A DNA stretch of 64,000 nt from Bacteroidales bacterium (lineage in GTDB: Bacteria > Bacteroidota > Bacteroidia > Bacteroidales > P3), in assembly GCA_017545365.1 (NCBI GenBank), contig JAFWOP010000011.1, positions 49,883 to 113,882 on the forward strand, in the 5' to 3' direction. The notes below the pieces were generated by a model that worked only from the letters and a program-made list of their open reading frames with translations, was not told the origin of the DNA and searched no databases. Made by a program: the position numbers and the translations under genes. Each line of letters begins with the position of its first letter. The stretch's first letter is position 1. This document shows, in pieces, positions 58,096 through 64,000 of the stretch.

Positions 58096-59358
58096 TTACT
58101 TCCAGTTGATTTTCTGCGACGCATACATCGCCACCGCCAGGATAACAAACACCCCGATGCTGCCCACCAGCAGAGCGTAGCTCTCCAGCTGCATGATGAC
58201 ATAGATGAACACATACAGCACCGTCAGCAGTCCGCCCACAGCCAGCGCCGCAGTGCGGTGCTTGGTCAGCCCGTGGATAAAGGTAGAGATAAGTCCCACC
58301 GTCATCGCGGCGGCAACCAGATAGGCAAAGCCAAAACCGATATGCTCAGAGAAGGCCAGCAGCAGCGTGTAGAAGAGTATCAGTGCGATGCCCACCAAGG
58401 CATACTGCACTGGGTGTATAGGCGTTTGGCGGCGGTTCTCCACTAAGAACACCACGGCAAAGGTCAGCAAGATGATGAGGTAGGCATACTTGATAGTGCG
58501 CGTGGTCTTCTGGTACTGCTCCACAGGCACCTTCAGCTCCACATCCATCGTGCCCACGCTGGCCAGCTCCTTGTGGCTCTTCAGCACTTGAGTGAAGTCG
58601 CGGTTCAGTGCCAGCACCTTCCAGTCGGCGGTGAAGCCTGTGTCCGTCACCTCGCGATCGGCGGGCAGGTAGCGTCCCGCGAAACTGGGTGTCTTGCAGT
58701 CTGAGTTGACATGCAGCGTCGTAGTACGTCCCACGGGCACAAAGCTGATACAGTTCGACCCTTTCAGTGACACCTCCAGCGCAAACTCTTTCGAGCCCCC
58801 GCCCACTATCTCTGTCACCTCCACCGGGCACGACAGCGCGTCCTCGTCGCCCAGTTTCATGCCTTCCGCCTGCAACTCCACTTGCTCCCCACCGTAGGTC
58901 AGCGTGGGATAATCCACAAAACCCTTGAAGTCGCTGATTGAGAAGAGCAACTTGGCCCGACCCGTCTTCAGGTGGCTCACCTGTTCCGCGTTCAACTCCT
59001 TAGGCAGGGCGAAGGTGCCTGTCAGCTTCATCGGTGACTCGTAGACCGAGAAGTCGTAGATGCCCCTCTTCAGCGTCTTGGTCTCCACCTCGCCGTTGAT
59101 GTCCAGCACCTCGGGCAGCAGGTAGACATTGTTGGTTGATGTGTCGCCCGGGATGAACAGCACCGGCCCGCGCACCGTGAGACCGCCACCCCACTTCTCG
59201 CACACCTCCATATTTGCATCCATCTCGGTGCCGCGCCGCTCGTCCACCATGTTCTGGATTATCGCCTGCGGGATAAGCAGCAGCAGGCTGAGGGCAAAGA
59301 TAATCGTTAGTTTGAGCCACAGTTTGGCTCCAGTTGCTTGTGTTGTGTTGTTTTCCAT
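58096..59358 (-). CDS. creD: Cell envelope integrity protein CreD family
   Basis: This 420-aa inner-membrane protein has the CreD N-terminus LWLKLTIIFALSLLLLIPQA, MVDERRGTEMDA and GPVLFIPG, a large periplasmic domain to about residue 285, and about six C-terminal helices. An in-frame ATG at 59460 would add a 34-residue hydrophobic extension (MIFCICLLTFLLLAGVLI…); homology favours 59358. The stop lies in a family C repeat. In this phylum creD is often linked, as here, to a small winged-helix regulator. Confidence 0.88.
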   Translation of the reverse strand: MENNTTQATGAKLWLKLTIIFALSLLLLIPQAIIQNMVDERRGTEMDANMEVCEKWGGGLTVRGPVLFIPGDTSTNNVYLLPEVLDINGEVETKTLKRGIYDFSVYESPMKLTGTFALPKELNAEQVSHLKTGRAKLLFSISDFKGFVDYPTLTYGGEQVELQAEGMKLGDEDALSCPVEVTEIVGGGSKEFALEVSLKGSNCISFVPVGRTTTLHVNSDCKTPSFAGRYLPADREVTDTGFTADWKVLALNRDFTQVLKSHKELASVGTMDVELKVPVEQYQKTTRTIKYAYLIILLTFAVVFLVENRRQTPIHPVQYALVGIALILFYTLLLAFSEHIGFGFAYLVAAAMTVGLISTFIHGLTKHRTAALAVGGLLTVLYVFIYVIMQLESYALLVGSIGVFVILAVAMYASQKINWK

Positions 59359-59515
59359 GTTGTGTTTTATTTTATGAATTAATGTTCTAATCAAAGGCAG
59401 TGCTATTATCAAAACGCCTGCCAGTAAGAGGAATGTCAGCAAACAGATACAAAAAATCATAATCTTTATTATTGGTAAAAGTTCTTTGCGTTACAAAGTG
59501 AAAGCCTCAAAAAAA

Positions 59516-59815
59516 TTAAATTGTCGGTGCATTCTTGAAAAAGTCCTCCAGCGCTTGCAGATGCTCCTTAAAAGCCTTGCTGCCCGCCTTGGTGACGGAG
59601 TAGGTGGTATTGGGCTTGCGCCCGACAAACTTCTTCTCCGCCTGAATATAGCCAAGCTCTTCCAGCGCGCGGGTGTGGCTTGCCAGATTGCCGTCGGTCA
59701 GTCCCAGCAGCGACTTCAGTGTCGAGAAGTCCACCGCCTCGTTCACCATCAGCACCGACATGATGCCCAGCCGCGCCTTGCTTTCGAATGCCTTATTTAT
59801 ACCGTCGAGAAACAT
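59516..59815 (-). CDS. Winged-helix transcriptional regulator
   Basis: This 99-aa protein is a single winged helix-turn-helix: FESKARLGIMSVLMVNEAVD, then FSTLKSLLGLTDGNLASHTR, ALEELGYIQAEKKFVGRKPN and TTYSVTKAGSKAF. It resembles the ArsR/MarR-like HTH family annotated as winged helix DNA-binding domain. It lies between a membrane protein gene and creD on the same strand, so it probably controls this unit. The signal is unknown. Confidence 0.88.
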   Translation of the reverse strand: MFLDGINKAFESKARLGIMSVLMVNEAVDFSTLKSLLGLTDGNLASHTRALEELGYIQAEKKFVGRKPNTTYSVTKAGSKAFKEHLQALEDFFKNAPTI

Positions 59816-59859
59816 AATAAATTAACCAGTTAAAGAAGGAAGCTCGGAACTTTTAGTTT

Positions 59860-60489
59860 TTAGTTTTTACCTTTTACTTTAAAATATATTCCAAAAATGA
59901 TATGCATCAACCCAAACCCAAGGAACCAGAACAAGATGGCGTGGCTCATCACAAAGCAGTCCAACACCCCCAGCACCAACTCACAGTAGCCCAGCAATGC
60001 AATGACCCGGCTGGTATAGTGGCTCGCATTCAGCAGCGCCAATCCGTAGAACACCAGCATAAAGGTCGACGTCAGCCCGTAGTGCCCTTGCATCAGCATC
60101 GCCACACAGAGCAGTCCGCCCACCAACATCGGCACAGCGAAATGCAGCAATGGACGGCGGACAGCCTTGCCAAACTCCAAGCCGCCCTGCCGCTTCATCA
60201 TGCGGTACGACCCGAAGCACACCACCGCAAACGACACCACCAGCAACGCCAACGCCCCTGCCGACGCTATCAGTGTACGGTAGGGCGAATTAATCAGCAC
60301 GCCTCCCACCCCTTCGGGCAGCCACGACTCCTCATGCGGCAACAGCAGCAGCCACGCCCCTGCCGACACCACGCTCGCCAACAAACCTATAATAATGATA
60401 GACCAACCGCTGATGGACTGAAATCGCGACGACCTCTCCATCAGGTTCTTTATCTCATGCAGCGTATTTAATGCCTCGTTATTTTCCAT
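59860..60489 (-). CDS. Hypothetical membrane protein of the creD operon
   Basis: The start at 60489 (MENNEALNTLHEIKNLMERS) matches the promoter position; it encodes 209 aa. A short N-terminal helix is followed by about five membrane helices (25-47, 70-95, 110-128, 132-150, 165-200). Relatives are often next to the same kind of winged-helix regulator, and the N-terminal ME(R)SSRF pattern resembles those partners. The function is unknown. It is the first gene of the three-gene unit. Confidence 0.7.
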   Translation of the reverse strand: MENNEALNTLHEIKNLMERSSRFQSISGWSIIIIGLLASVVSAGAWLLLLPHEESWLPEGVGGVLINSPYRTLIASAGALALLVVSFAVVCFGSYRMMKRQGGLEFGKAVRRPLLHFAVPMLVGGLLCVAMLMQGHYGLTSTFMLVFYGLALLNASHYTSRVIALLGYCELVLGVLDCFVMSHAILFWFLGFGLMHIIFGIYFKVKGKN

Positions 60490-60513
60490 ATCGTTTAAAA
60501 GTACTTTGCGCTG

Positions 60514-60521
60514 CAAAGGTA
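60514..60521 (-). promoter_or_regulatory. -7 promoter box (TACCTTTG) of the creD operon
   Basis: Minus-strand TACCTTTG followed by cagcgcaaag lies 25 bp before the ATG at 60489. Confidence 0.8.
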
Positions 60522-61007
60522 CAAACTTTTTTCAAACCACCAAGAAAATAATGAAAAAAAATCCTTCCCGATCCTATATCGCATTAACAATCATCACTTT
60601 CTAAATCAAGATATTTTTCTCCCACCCTCCCCTACCCCCTCTCCAAAAAGGCATTTTCAACCTGGCAGAATCAAAAAATCGACCCCTTGCATTATCCCAA
60701 TCCGTACGGCATAACCTAAACATCTGCCATACAGCCACAAAAACACCCTCCCCCGCACCTTATTAATCCTCCCTTGCAAACCCTGCCAAACACCATCTTA
60801 GCACCCTAGTTATCCCTTATTTACTTTCTATTTTGTTTCTATTTATTTTCTTCTTTGTTTATGTTACCTAAACAAAATATGAATAAAATCTGAAAGAAAG
60901 GTAAATCAAATATAGGATAAATAAGGACACCACAATGAAAGAAAACAACGGCGGCCCATAGCATAAGGAGGCCCATCCTAGACAATAGTCAAACTGTAGT
61001 GCGTATA
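60522..61007. other. Non-coding region, pyrimidine-rich on the plus strand
   Basis: No gene is seen. From about 60600 to 60830 the plus strand is rich in C and T with few G (tcccaccctcccctaccccc), then becomes AT-rich with many A. Long words of the earlier repeat families are absent. An 8-codon frame follows aaggacaccaca at 60934 but is too short to claim. Confidence 0.5.
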
Positions 61008-61031
61008 CAAAAAAAGAGCCGACGGCTCTTT
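61008..61031 (-). terminator. Terminator of hicBA
   Basis: AAAGAGCC (61013-61020) pairs with GGCTCTTT (61024-61031). On the minus strand it is followed by a T-run, 25 bp after the hicA stop. Confidence 0.85.
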
Positions 61032-61055
61032 CGATAGTTTCAGAGGGAGATACCT

Positions 61056-61289
61056 CTATAGCGATTCCAGCAGGTCGAGGAATTCTTCTCGGGTGAGGCC
61101 GAGGTCATTAATGGTCTTCCTTACCACCAGTTCCGACACAGGGTCGACATGGGTTTGGACGATGACCGTGCGACGCAATCCGTCGCGCACCCATGCCTCG
61201 TGTCCGCCCTTCGTCCTCATCTTGTGCAATCCGAGCGCAGTCAGCACGGCACGGAATTCTTTCAGCGTGATGTTAGACAACTTCTTCAT
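61056..61289 (-). CDS. hicA: HicA-family mRNA interferase toxin
   Basis: HicA is a small dsRBD-fold ribonuclease toxin. The 77-aa protein shows the family core LKEFRAVLTALGLHKMRTKG followed by GHEAW with the catalytic His, then VDPVSELVVRKTINDLGLTR. Its ATG overlaps the hicB stop by 4 bp (ATGA). The antitoxin gene comes first, the reverse of the classic order but common in Bacteroidota. Confidence 0.9.
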   Translation of the reverse strand: MKKLSNITLKEFRAVLTALGLHKMRTKGGHEAWVRDGLRRTVIVQTHVDPVSELVVRKTINDLGLTREEFLDLLESL

Positions 61290-61663
61290 GCGAATGCGGC
61301 TATTCTGACGGGGGCTGAAATACGCTCATAATTGGTGTTGCTCTGTAGCAGTCCTGACAGTTGGCGGTTTCTGAGCTGGGTGCGGAACGACGGCGGAACC
61401 AGTTTTTTATCGCTCACCTTCCAGCCATGCTCCTTCAGGTCATCCTCGAAGGTGCCCATCTCTAGGCAACACTCCACATGCAGTTGCAGACACTCATAGA
61501 AGTTTTTGACTGCGTCTTGGAAATCGGTGCCTGTGGTCGCAAGGTCGAGCGAAGGACAATATGCCGCCAGATGCTCCTCTTCCCTGTAGATATACACATC
61601 CACATTGAATCGGAACTTGTCCTTATCGATTTCAATCGTGTTGTTACCGCGTTTATTCTCCAT
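61286..61663 (-). CDS. hicB: HicB-family antitoxin
   Basis: This 125-aa protein has the degraded RNase H-like HicB fold: DVYIYREEEHLAAYCPSLDL, TTGTDFQDAVKNFYECLQLH. HicB binds and neutralises HicA. The ATG at 61663 was chosen because it comes after the promoter box; the longer frame to 61702 starts inside the promoter. No clear C-terminal DNA-binding helix is seen, so autoregulation may use another surface. The upstream module is duplicated before the DUF4160 pair. Confidence 0.85.
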   Translation of the reverse strand: MENKRGNNTIEIDKDKFRFNVDVYIYREEEHLAAYCPSLDLATTGTDFQDAVKNFYECLQLHVECCLEMGTFEDDLKEHGWKVSDKKLVPPSFRTQLRNRQLSGLLQSNTNYERISAPVRIAAFA

Positions 61664-61684
61664 GTGATTTACATTGTTTTCTAT

Positions 61685-61772
61685 TTTGCAAAAATACGAC
61701 AAATAATCGGAACAGCCAAATTTATTTTAAGAGAGCAGCCACGGCAGGTGTGGTGAACGGCCTGCCGTGGCT
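61685..61772. repeat. Duplicated promoter-hairpin module, copy 1 (upstream of hicB)
   Basis: About 88 bp are nearly identical to 63735-63824. The module holds TATTTTTG on the minus strand facing hicB (61689-61696), a spacer aatcggaacagccaaattta, and a hairpin AGCCACGGCAGG (61737-61748) with CCTGCCGTGGCT (61761-61772). Confidence 0.92.
61689..61696 (-). promoter_or_regulatory. -7 promoter box (TATTTTTG) of hicBA
   Basis: Minus-strand TATTTTTG followed by c lies 26 bp before the hicB ATG. Confidence 0.8.
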
Positions 61773-61947
61773 GATAAAAATAATACCTTTATGGGGTAAC
61801 AGAATAGTTACACAATATATGTGAGAATTTTGCCAATGCCTTTATTGTTTGTTGTTTTTGAATGTTGTTATTAAATTGTATTATCTTTTGTTTGCCTTGC
61901 TTGAATAGCCTTATGCGGCGGCTGAAATGTGTTACACTACGCAATTA
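61773..61947. other. AT-rich spacer after the thioredoxin-like gene
   Basis: No gene or strong hairpin is seen in these 175 bp between the tlpA-like stop and module copy 1. Confidence 0.5.
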
Positions 61948-63039
61948 TTATTTGTGCAAAGCCTTCTCCACCTCGCGGACAAGCTCTTCGCCACGGAAGT
62001 TGCCCAATATGGTTCCATCGCTGTCAATGAGAAACACCTGAGGGATAGATGTAAAGCCATATAATGTGGGCGAAGCCTTTGCCAAGTCGATTATTTGGGT
62101 GTACGGAATGTCCACCTTTTTGATTGCGTCGTCGAATTCATCTTCAAAGTCCCATACTCCGACCCCGACAATTACCAGTCCGCTATCGGCATATTTCTCA
62201 TATAGCGGTTTGAGGTATTGCTTGATTTCCTGTCGGCAAGGCCCGCACCACGATGCCCAAAAGTCGACAATCGCCACATGTCCCGCAATGAGTTGTGAGA
62301 GGGAAACCGTCTCATGCGTGGCACGCTCGATGCCGTTGAAATCAACAAAGCGATTGCCCTTGGCAACCGATTTTTGGTGCTCGCCTCTTTCGTATGCCTT
62401 ACGGACAGACAGGTAGTTGCGCACCACCGGTGAGGCCGTGGCATAAATGGAGTCAGCACGTTTGCACATGGAGTTAACGGTGCCGTGGTAATAATCCCCT
62501 CTCTCCACCATCAAGCCCATAATTTTGGACATCATATAGGCTCCAACCAGATTGTTGGCATTGTCGTCGAGAATCTGCCATGCAACGATTCTATTGCTAT
62601 AATTTATAGAGTCCTGATACAGGTCGCACATCTTACTGTTAAAACTATAGTAGTAGTGGTCTCGTAAATGCCTGTAATATTGATACCCGTGTACAAAGCG
62701 GTTCATCTGGTCATTGAGGGGTGTGCCTCCAATAATATAATTGCGGGCGTCAAGGGTGGCACTCATGCCGGGTTCTACAACAATGGGAAGTTGTATGTTA
62801 CTTGTACCGCTAATCCAACCGACAAACACGGTGTCGGTATATCCCTCGATAGTAAACTTGCCTTTGCGCACGACTCCGCTGGCAATGCTGTCCATAGTCT
62901 GTTCATCTGACAGCCTTATTATTGTTCCGTTCTTTGTATGCTTCGGAACACTGATTCCGTTAATAGTAAAGTTAGGTTTCTGTGCTGCCACTGTCAGCGT
63001 TGCCAGCACACAGGTCAGGATAATGATTGATTTCTTCAT
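61948..63039 (-). CDS. TlpA-like thiol-disulfide oxidoreductase
   Basis: This 363-aa exported protein has a signal peptide (MKKSIIILTCVLATLTVAA-Q), an N-terminal DUF4369-like beta domain (to about 120), a helical middle, and a C-terminal thioredoxin fold: VAIVDFWASWCGPCRQEIKQ with the CGPC redox pair, GFTSIPQVFLID with the cis-Pro, and a final helix. Such proteins reduce disulfides in the periplasm of Bacteroidota. No partner cytochrome-maturation gene is nearby, so the substrate is unknown. Confidence 0.9.
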   Translation of the reverse strand: MKKSIIILTCVLATLTVAAQKPNFTINGISVPKHTKNGTIIRLSDEQTMDSIASGVVRKGKFTIEGYTDTVFVGWISGTSNIQLPIVVEPGMSATLDARNYIIGGTPLNDQMNRFVHGYQYYRHLRDHYYYSFNSKMCDLYQDSINYSNRIVAWQILDDNANNLVGAYMMSKIMGLMVERGDYYHGTVNSMCKRADSIYATASPVVRNYLSVRKAYERGEHQKSVAKGNRFVDFNGIERATHETVSLSQLIAGHVAIVDFWASWCGPCRQEIKQYLKPLYEKYADSGLVIVGVGVWDFEDEFDDAIKKVDIPYTQIIDLAKASPTLYGFTSIPQVFLIDSDGTILGNFRGEELVREVEKALHK

Positions 63040-63165
63040 TGTTGCTACTTTTATTAGTTCGATTTAATCAGGCGTTTTCTCGCCTCAGCATACGAACAAG
63101 TTCGTCTGCGTTCGGCTTAACGCAGTGATTTACGTACACAATAACCCATTTCCAAATAATAAAGA

Positions 63166-63405
63166 TTAGACATGTAGCACGTCCTTCACAGAGTAGATAC
63201 GGCTATCGTGTTCGAAGGTGAAGTACTGGTCGTCCAGTATTATCCACTCCTCGCGCTGCTTGCTGGTAAGACGCTTGATATCGGGAAACATCCCGACTGG
63301 CACCAACACCACACGTCCGTCGGTGAGGTAGACTGCCATCATACCGCGCTTCTGTCCGAAGTCAAGCTTCTTGATTCCAAGGTTGGTGTCTTTATATTTG
63401 CACAT
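63166..63405 (-). CDS. DUF2442-family protein
   Basis: This 79-aa protein reads LGIKKLDFGQKRGMMAVYLT, DGRVVLVPVGMFPDIKRLTS, KQREEWIILDDQYFTFE. That is the DUF2442 pattern: a small beta domain with a W…D…F tail. DUF2442 genes usually follow a DUF4160 gene, as here (6 bp apart), and the pair is often listed among toxin-antitoxin-like modules without proof. It follows the gene at 63412 on the minus strand. Confidence 0.82.
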   Translation of the reverse strand: MCKYKDTNLGIKKLDFGQKRGMMAVYLTDGRVVLVPVGMFPDIKRLTSKQREEWIILDDQYFTFEHDSRIYSVKDVLHV

Positions 63406-63411
63406 GACTAT

Positions 63412-63714
63412 TTATTTTATGCGTTTAACCTGAATTTTCTTTCCCTCGAACACTTGGTCAATAAGAGCGTTCAATTCGTCCCAATGTTCGTCAATTGCAT
63501 TCATTATCAGCCGTTCCTCTGAGGCGGTAAGCTCCGACCAGGCCACTTCTACTTTCTTCTCGCCATTCTCTTCAATCCATATCTTGGCAACCGTTTCTCC
63601 TCGATGCGATTGCTTACTACCGCGTCGCACAACGTGTATATGCCGTCGACTCTTGTCTTTGTCGGCGGGGAACACGGAAAGGACAAATCGTAGTATAAAT
63701 GCCAATTTGCCCAT
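63412..63714 (-). CDS. DUF4160-family protein
   Basis: The start at 63714 (MGKLAFILRFVLSVFPADKD) gives 100 aa. The conserved heart is RRHIHVVRRG…ETVAKIWIEENGEKKVEVAW, with a HIHV strand typical of DUF4160, and the end is EHWDELNALIDQVFEGKKI. The frame to 63741 begins inside the promoter box and was rejected. With DUF2442 it makes a compact two-gene unit that looks like a toxin-antitoxin pair, which is inference. Confidence 0.82.
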   Translation of the reverse strand: MGKLAFILRFVLSVFPADKDKSRRHIHVVRRGSKQSHRGETVAKIWIEENGEKKVEVAWSELTASEERLIMNAIDEHWDELNALIDQVFEGKKIQVKRIK

Positions 63715-63734
63715 GGTTCTTACATCGTATTCGA

Positions 63735-63824
63735 TTTGCAAAAATACGACAAATAATCGGAACAGCCAAATTTATTTTTAAAGAGGGCAGCCACGGCAGG
63801 TGTGGTGAACGGCCTGCCGTGGCT
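63735..63824. repeat. Duplicated promoter-hairpin module, copy 2 (upstream of DUF4160)
   Basis: About 90 bp match copy 1. The minus-strand TATTTTTG is at 63739-63746 and the hairpin AGCCACGGCAGG/CCTGCCGTGGCT is at 63789-63824. Here the hairpin is followed on the plus strand by ttttttatt, making a plus-direction terminator that copy 1 lacks. Confidence 0.92.
63739..63746 (-). promoter_or_regulatory. -7 promoter box (TATTTTTG) of the DUF4160/DUF2442 pair
   Basis: Same box and spacing as copy 1; it lies 25 bp before the ATG at 63714. Confidence 0.8.
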
Positions 63825-63860
63825 TTTTTATTGTCCACAGTTTTCATCTCGCATCTGGGC

Positions 63861-64000
63861 TGTAATACTCCCCCAAATTTAGACCACTGATATGCGGAAA
63901 AAAATTTGTAATTTTGCAATCAGAAAATGGCTAAAAAAATGCAAGGAAAATTCACGGCAGAGTTCAAGGCGCAAGTGGCGCTGGCTGCCATCAGCAATCA
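63861..64000 (+). mobile_element. Left end of an IS3-family insertion sequence (cut by window end)
   Basis: The end starts TGTAATACTCCCCCAAATTT then AGACCA, which has the TG…CCCCCAAA…GACCA outline of IS150-group (IS3 family) terminal repeats. Inside are a TAATTTTG box (63909-63916) and the orfA ATG at 63927. The right end lies beyond the window. Confidence 0.82.
63927..64000 (+). CDS. IS3-family transposase OrfA (5' part)
   Basis: The visible 24 codons read MAKKMQGKFTAEFKAQVALA, then AISN, matching the start of IS3-family OrfA proteins (typically …YTpEFKakVaLeAi). OrfA supplies the DNA-binding helix-turn-helix; full transposase would come from OrfA-OrfB frameshifting beyond the window. Confidence 0.85.
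   Translation, partial: MAKKMQGKFTAEFKAQVALAAISN

Noticed and set aside
59359..59460. 34-residue hydrophobic N-terminal extension of CreD
   Set aside because: CreD homology begins at the ATG at 59358. The extension could be a leader peptide, but there is no evidence that it is translated.
60934..60960. 8-codon frame (MKENNGGP) after an A-rich leader
   Set aside because: Too short and isolated to support as a gene.

Overview
The window looks like a chromosomal segment of a Bacteroidales (phylum Bacteroidota) bacterium. The signs are repeated TAnnTTTG -7 promoter boxes (for example at 13578, 17838, 24685, 28365, 49219, 49452, 51731, 60514), almost no Shine-Dalgarno motifs, many short lipoproteins with Bacteroidota-type signal peptides, an S46 (DPP11-type) peptidase, a TonB-dependent receptor behind a TPP riboswitch, and the gene order coiled coil - zapA - 6S-like RNA - rny. 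No species can be assigned from the sequence alone.

Layout. 0-2.6 kb: the 3' end of a dipeptidyl peptidase 11 gene and a broken lipoprotein gene. 2.7-12.5 kb (minus): a type I restriction-modification operon, hsdM - Fic/wHTH - hsdS - PIN/GNAT/EVE-like fusion - ASCH protein - hsdR, with coupled or tightly spaced genes. 12.5-13.6 kb: non-coding sequence with a diverged duplication. 13.6-18.3 kb (plus): division coiled coil, zapA, 6S-like RNA, rny, lgt, gpmA and three tRNAs (Ser-GCT, Pro-TGG, Arg-TCT). 18.4-24.6 kb: an ECF sigma factor with a membrane partner, an LRR lipoprotein, a YhcC-like radical SAM protein, a PrsW-like protease and a YraN-like protein. 24.7-28.3 kb: TPP riboswitch, TonB receptor and convergent purD. 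28.4-33.9 kb: an ISAs1 remnant, a second ECF sigma locus with four lipoproteins, and a divergent META-like lipoprotein. 34-49.2 kb (minus): a long envelope operon, pth - coaX - outer-membrane protein - TPR - lptC - HhH - lpxD - two SGNH hydrolases - MBOAT acyltransferase - two LTA-synthase-like sulfatases. 49.2-57 kb: a GH28-like glycosidase and a run of poorly characterised small proteins. 57-60.5 kb: dgkA, creD, and a wHTH regulator with a membrane partner. 60.5-64 kb: hicBA, a TlpA-like thioredoxin protein, a DUF4160/DUF2442 pair, and the left end of an IS3-family element.

Two themes stand out. First, the restriction operon carries two to three extra open reading frames between hsdM and hsdR: a Fic protein with its own inhibitory motif, a three-domain PIN/GNAT/EVE-like protein whose ATG overlaps the hsdS stop, and a small ASCH protein overlapping that one. 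This is the best candidate for an under-described defence or toxin module. Second, the chromosome is threaded with imperfect inverted repeats built from short iterated words. I see about five vocabularies. They sit against or across stop codons, fill most or all of the gap between same-strand genes, and in at least five places lie in coding sequence (two sulfatase linkers, a GH28 linker, the LptC signal peptide, and an interrupted lipoprotein gene). One pair forms roughly 60-bp inverted arms around a promoter. All functional assignments rest on motif recognition by eye; no database search was run.
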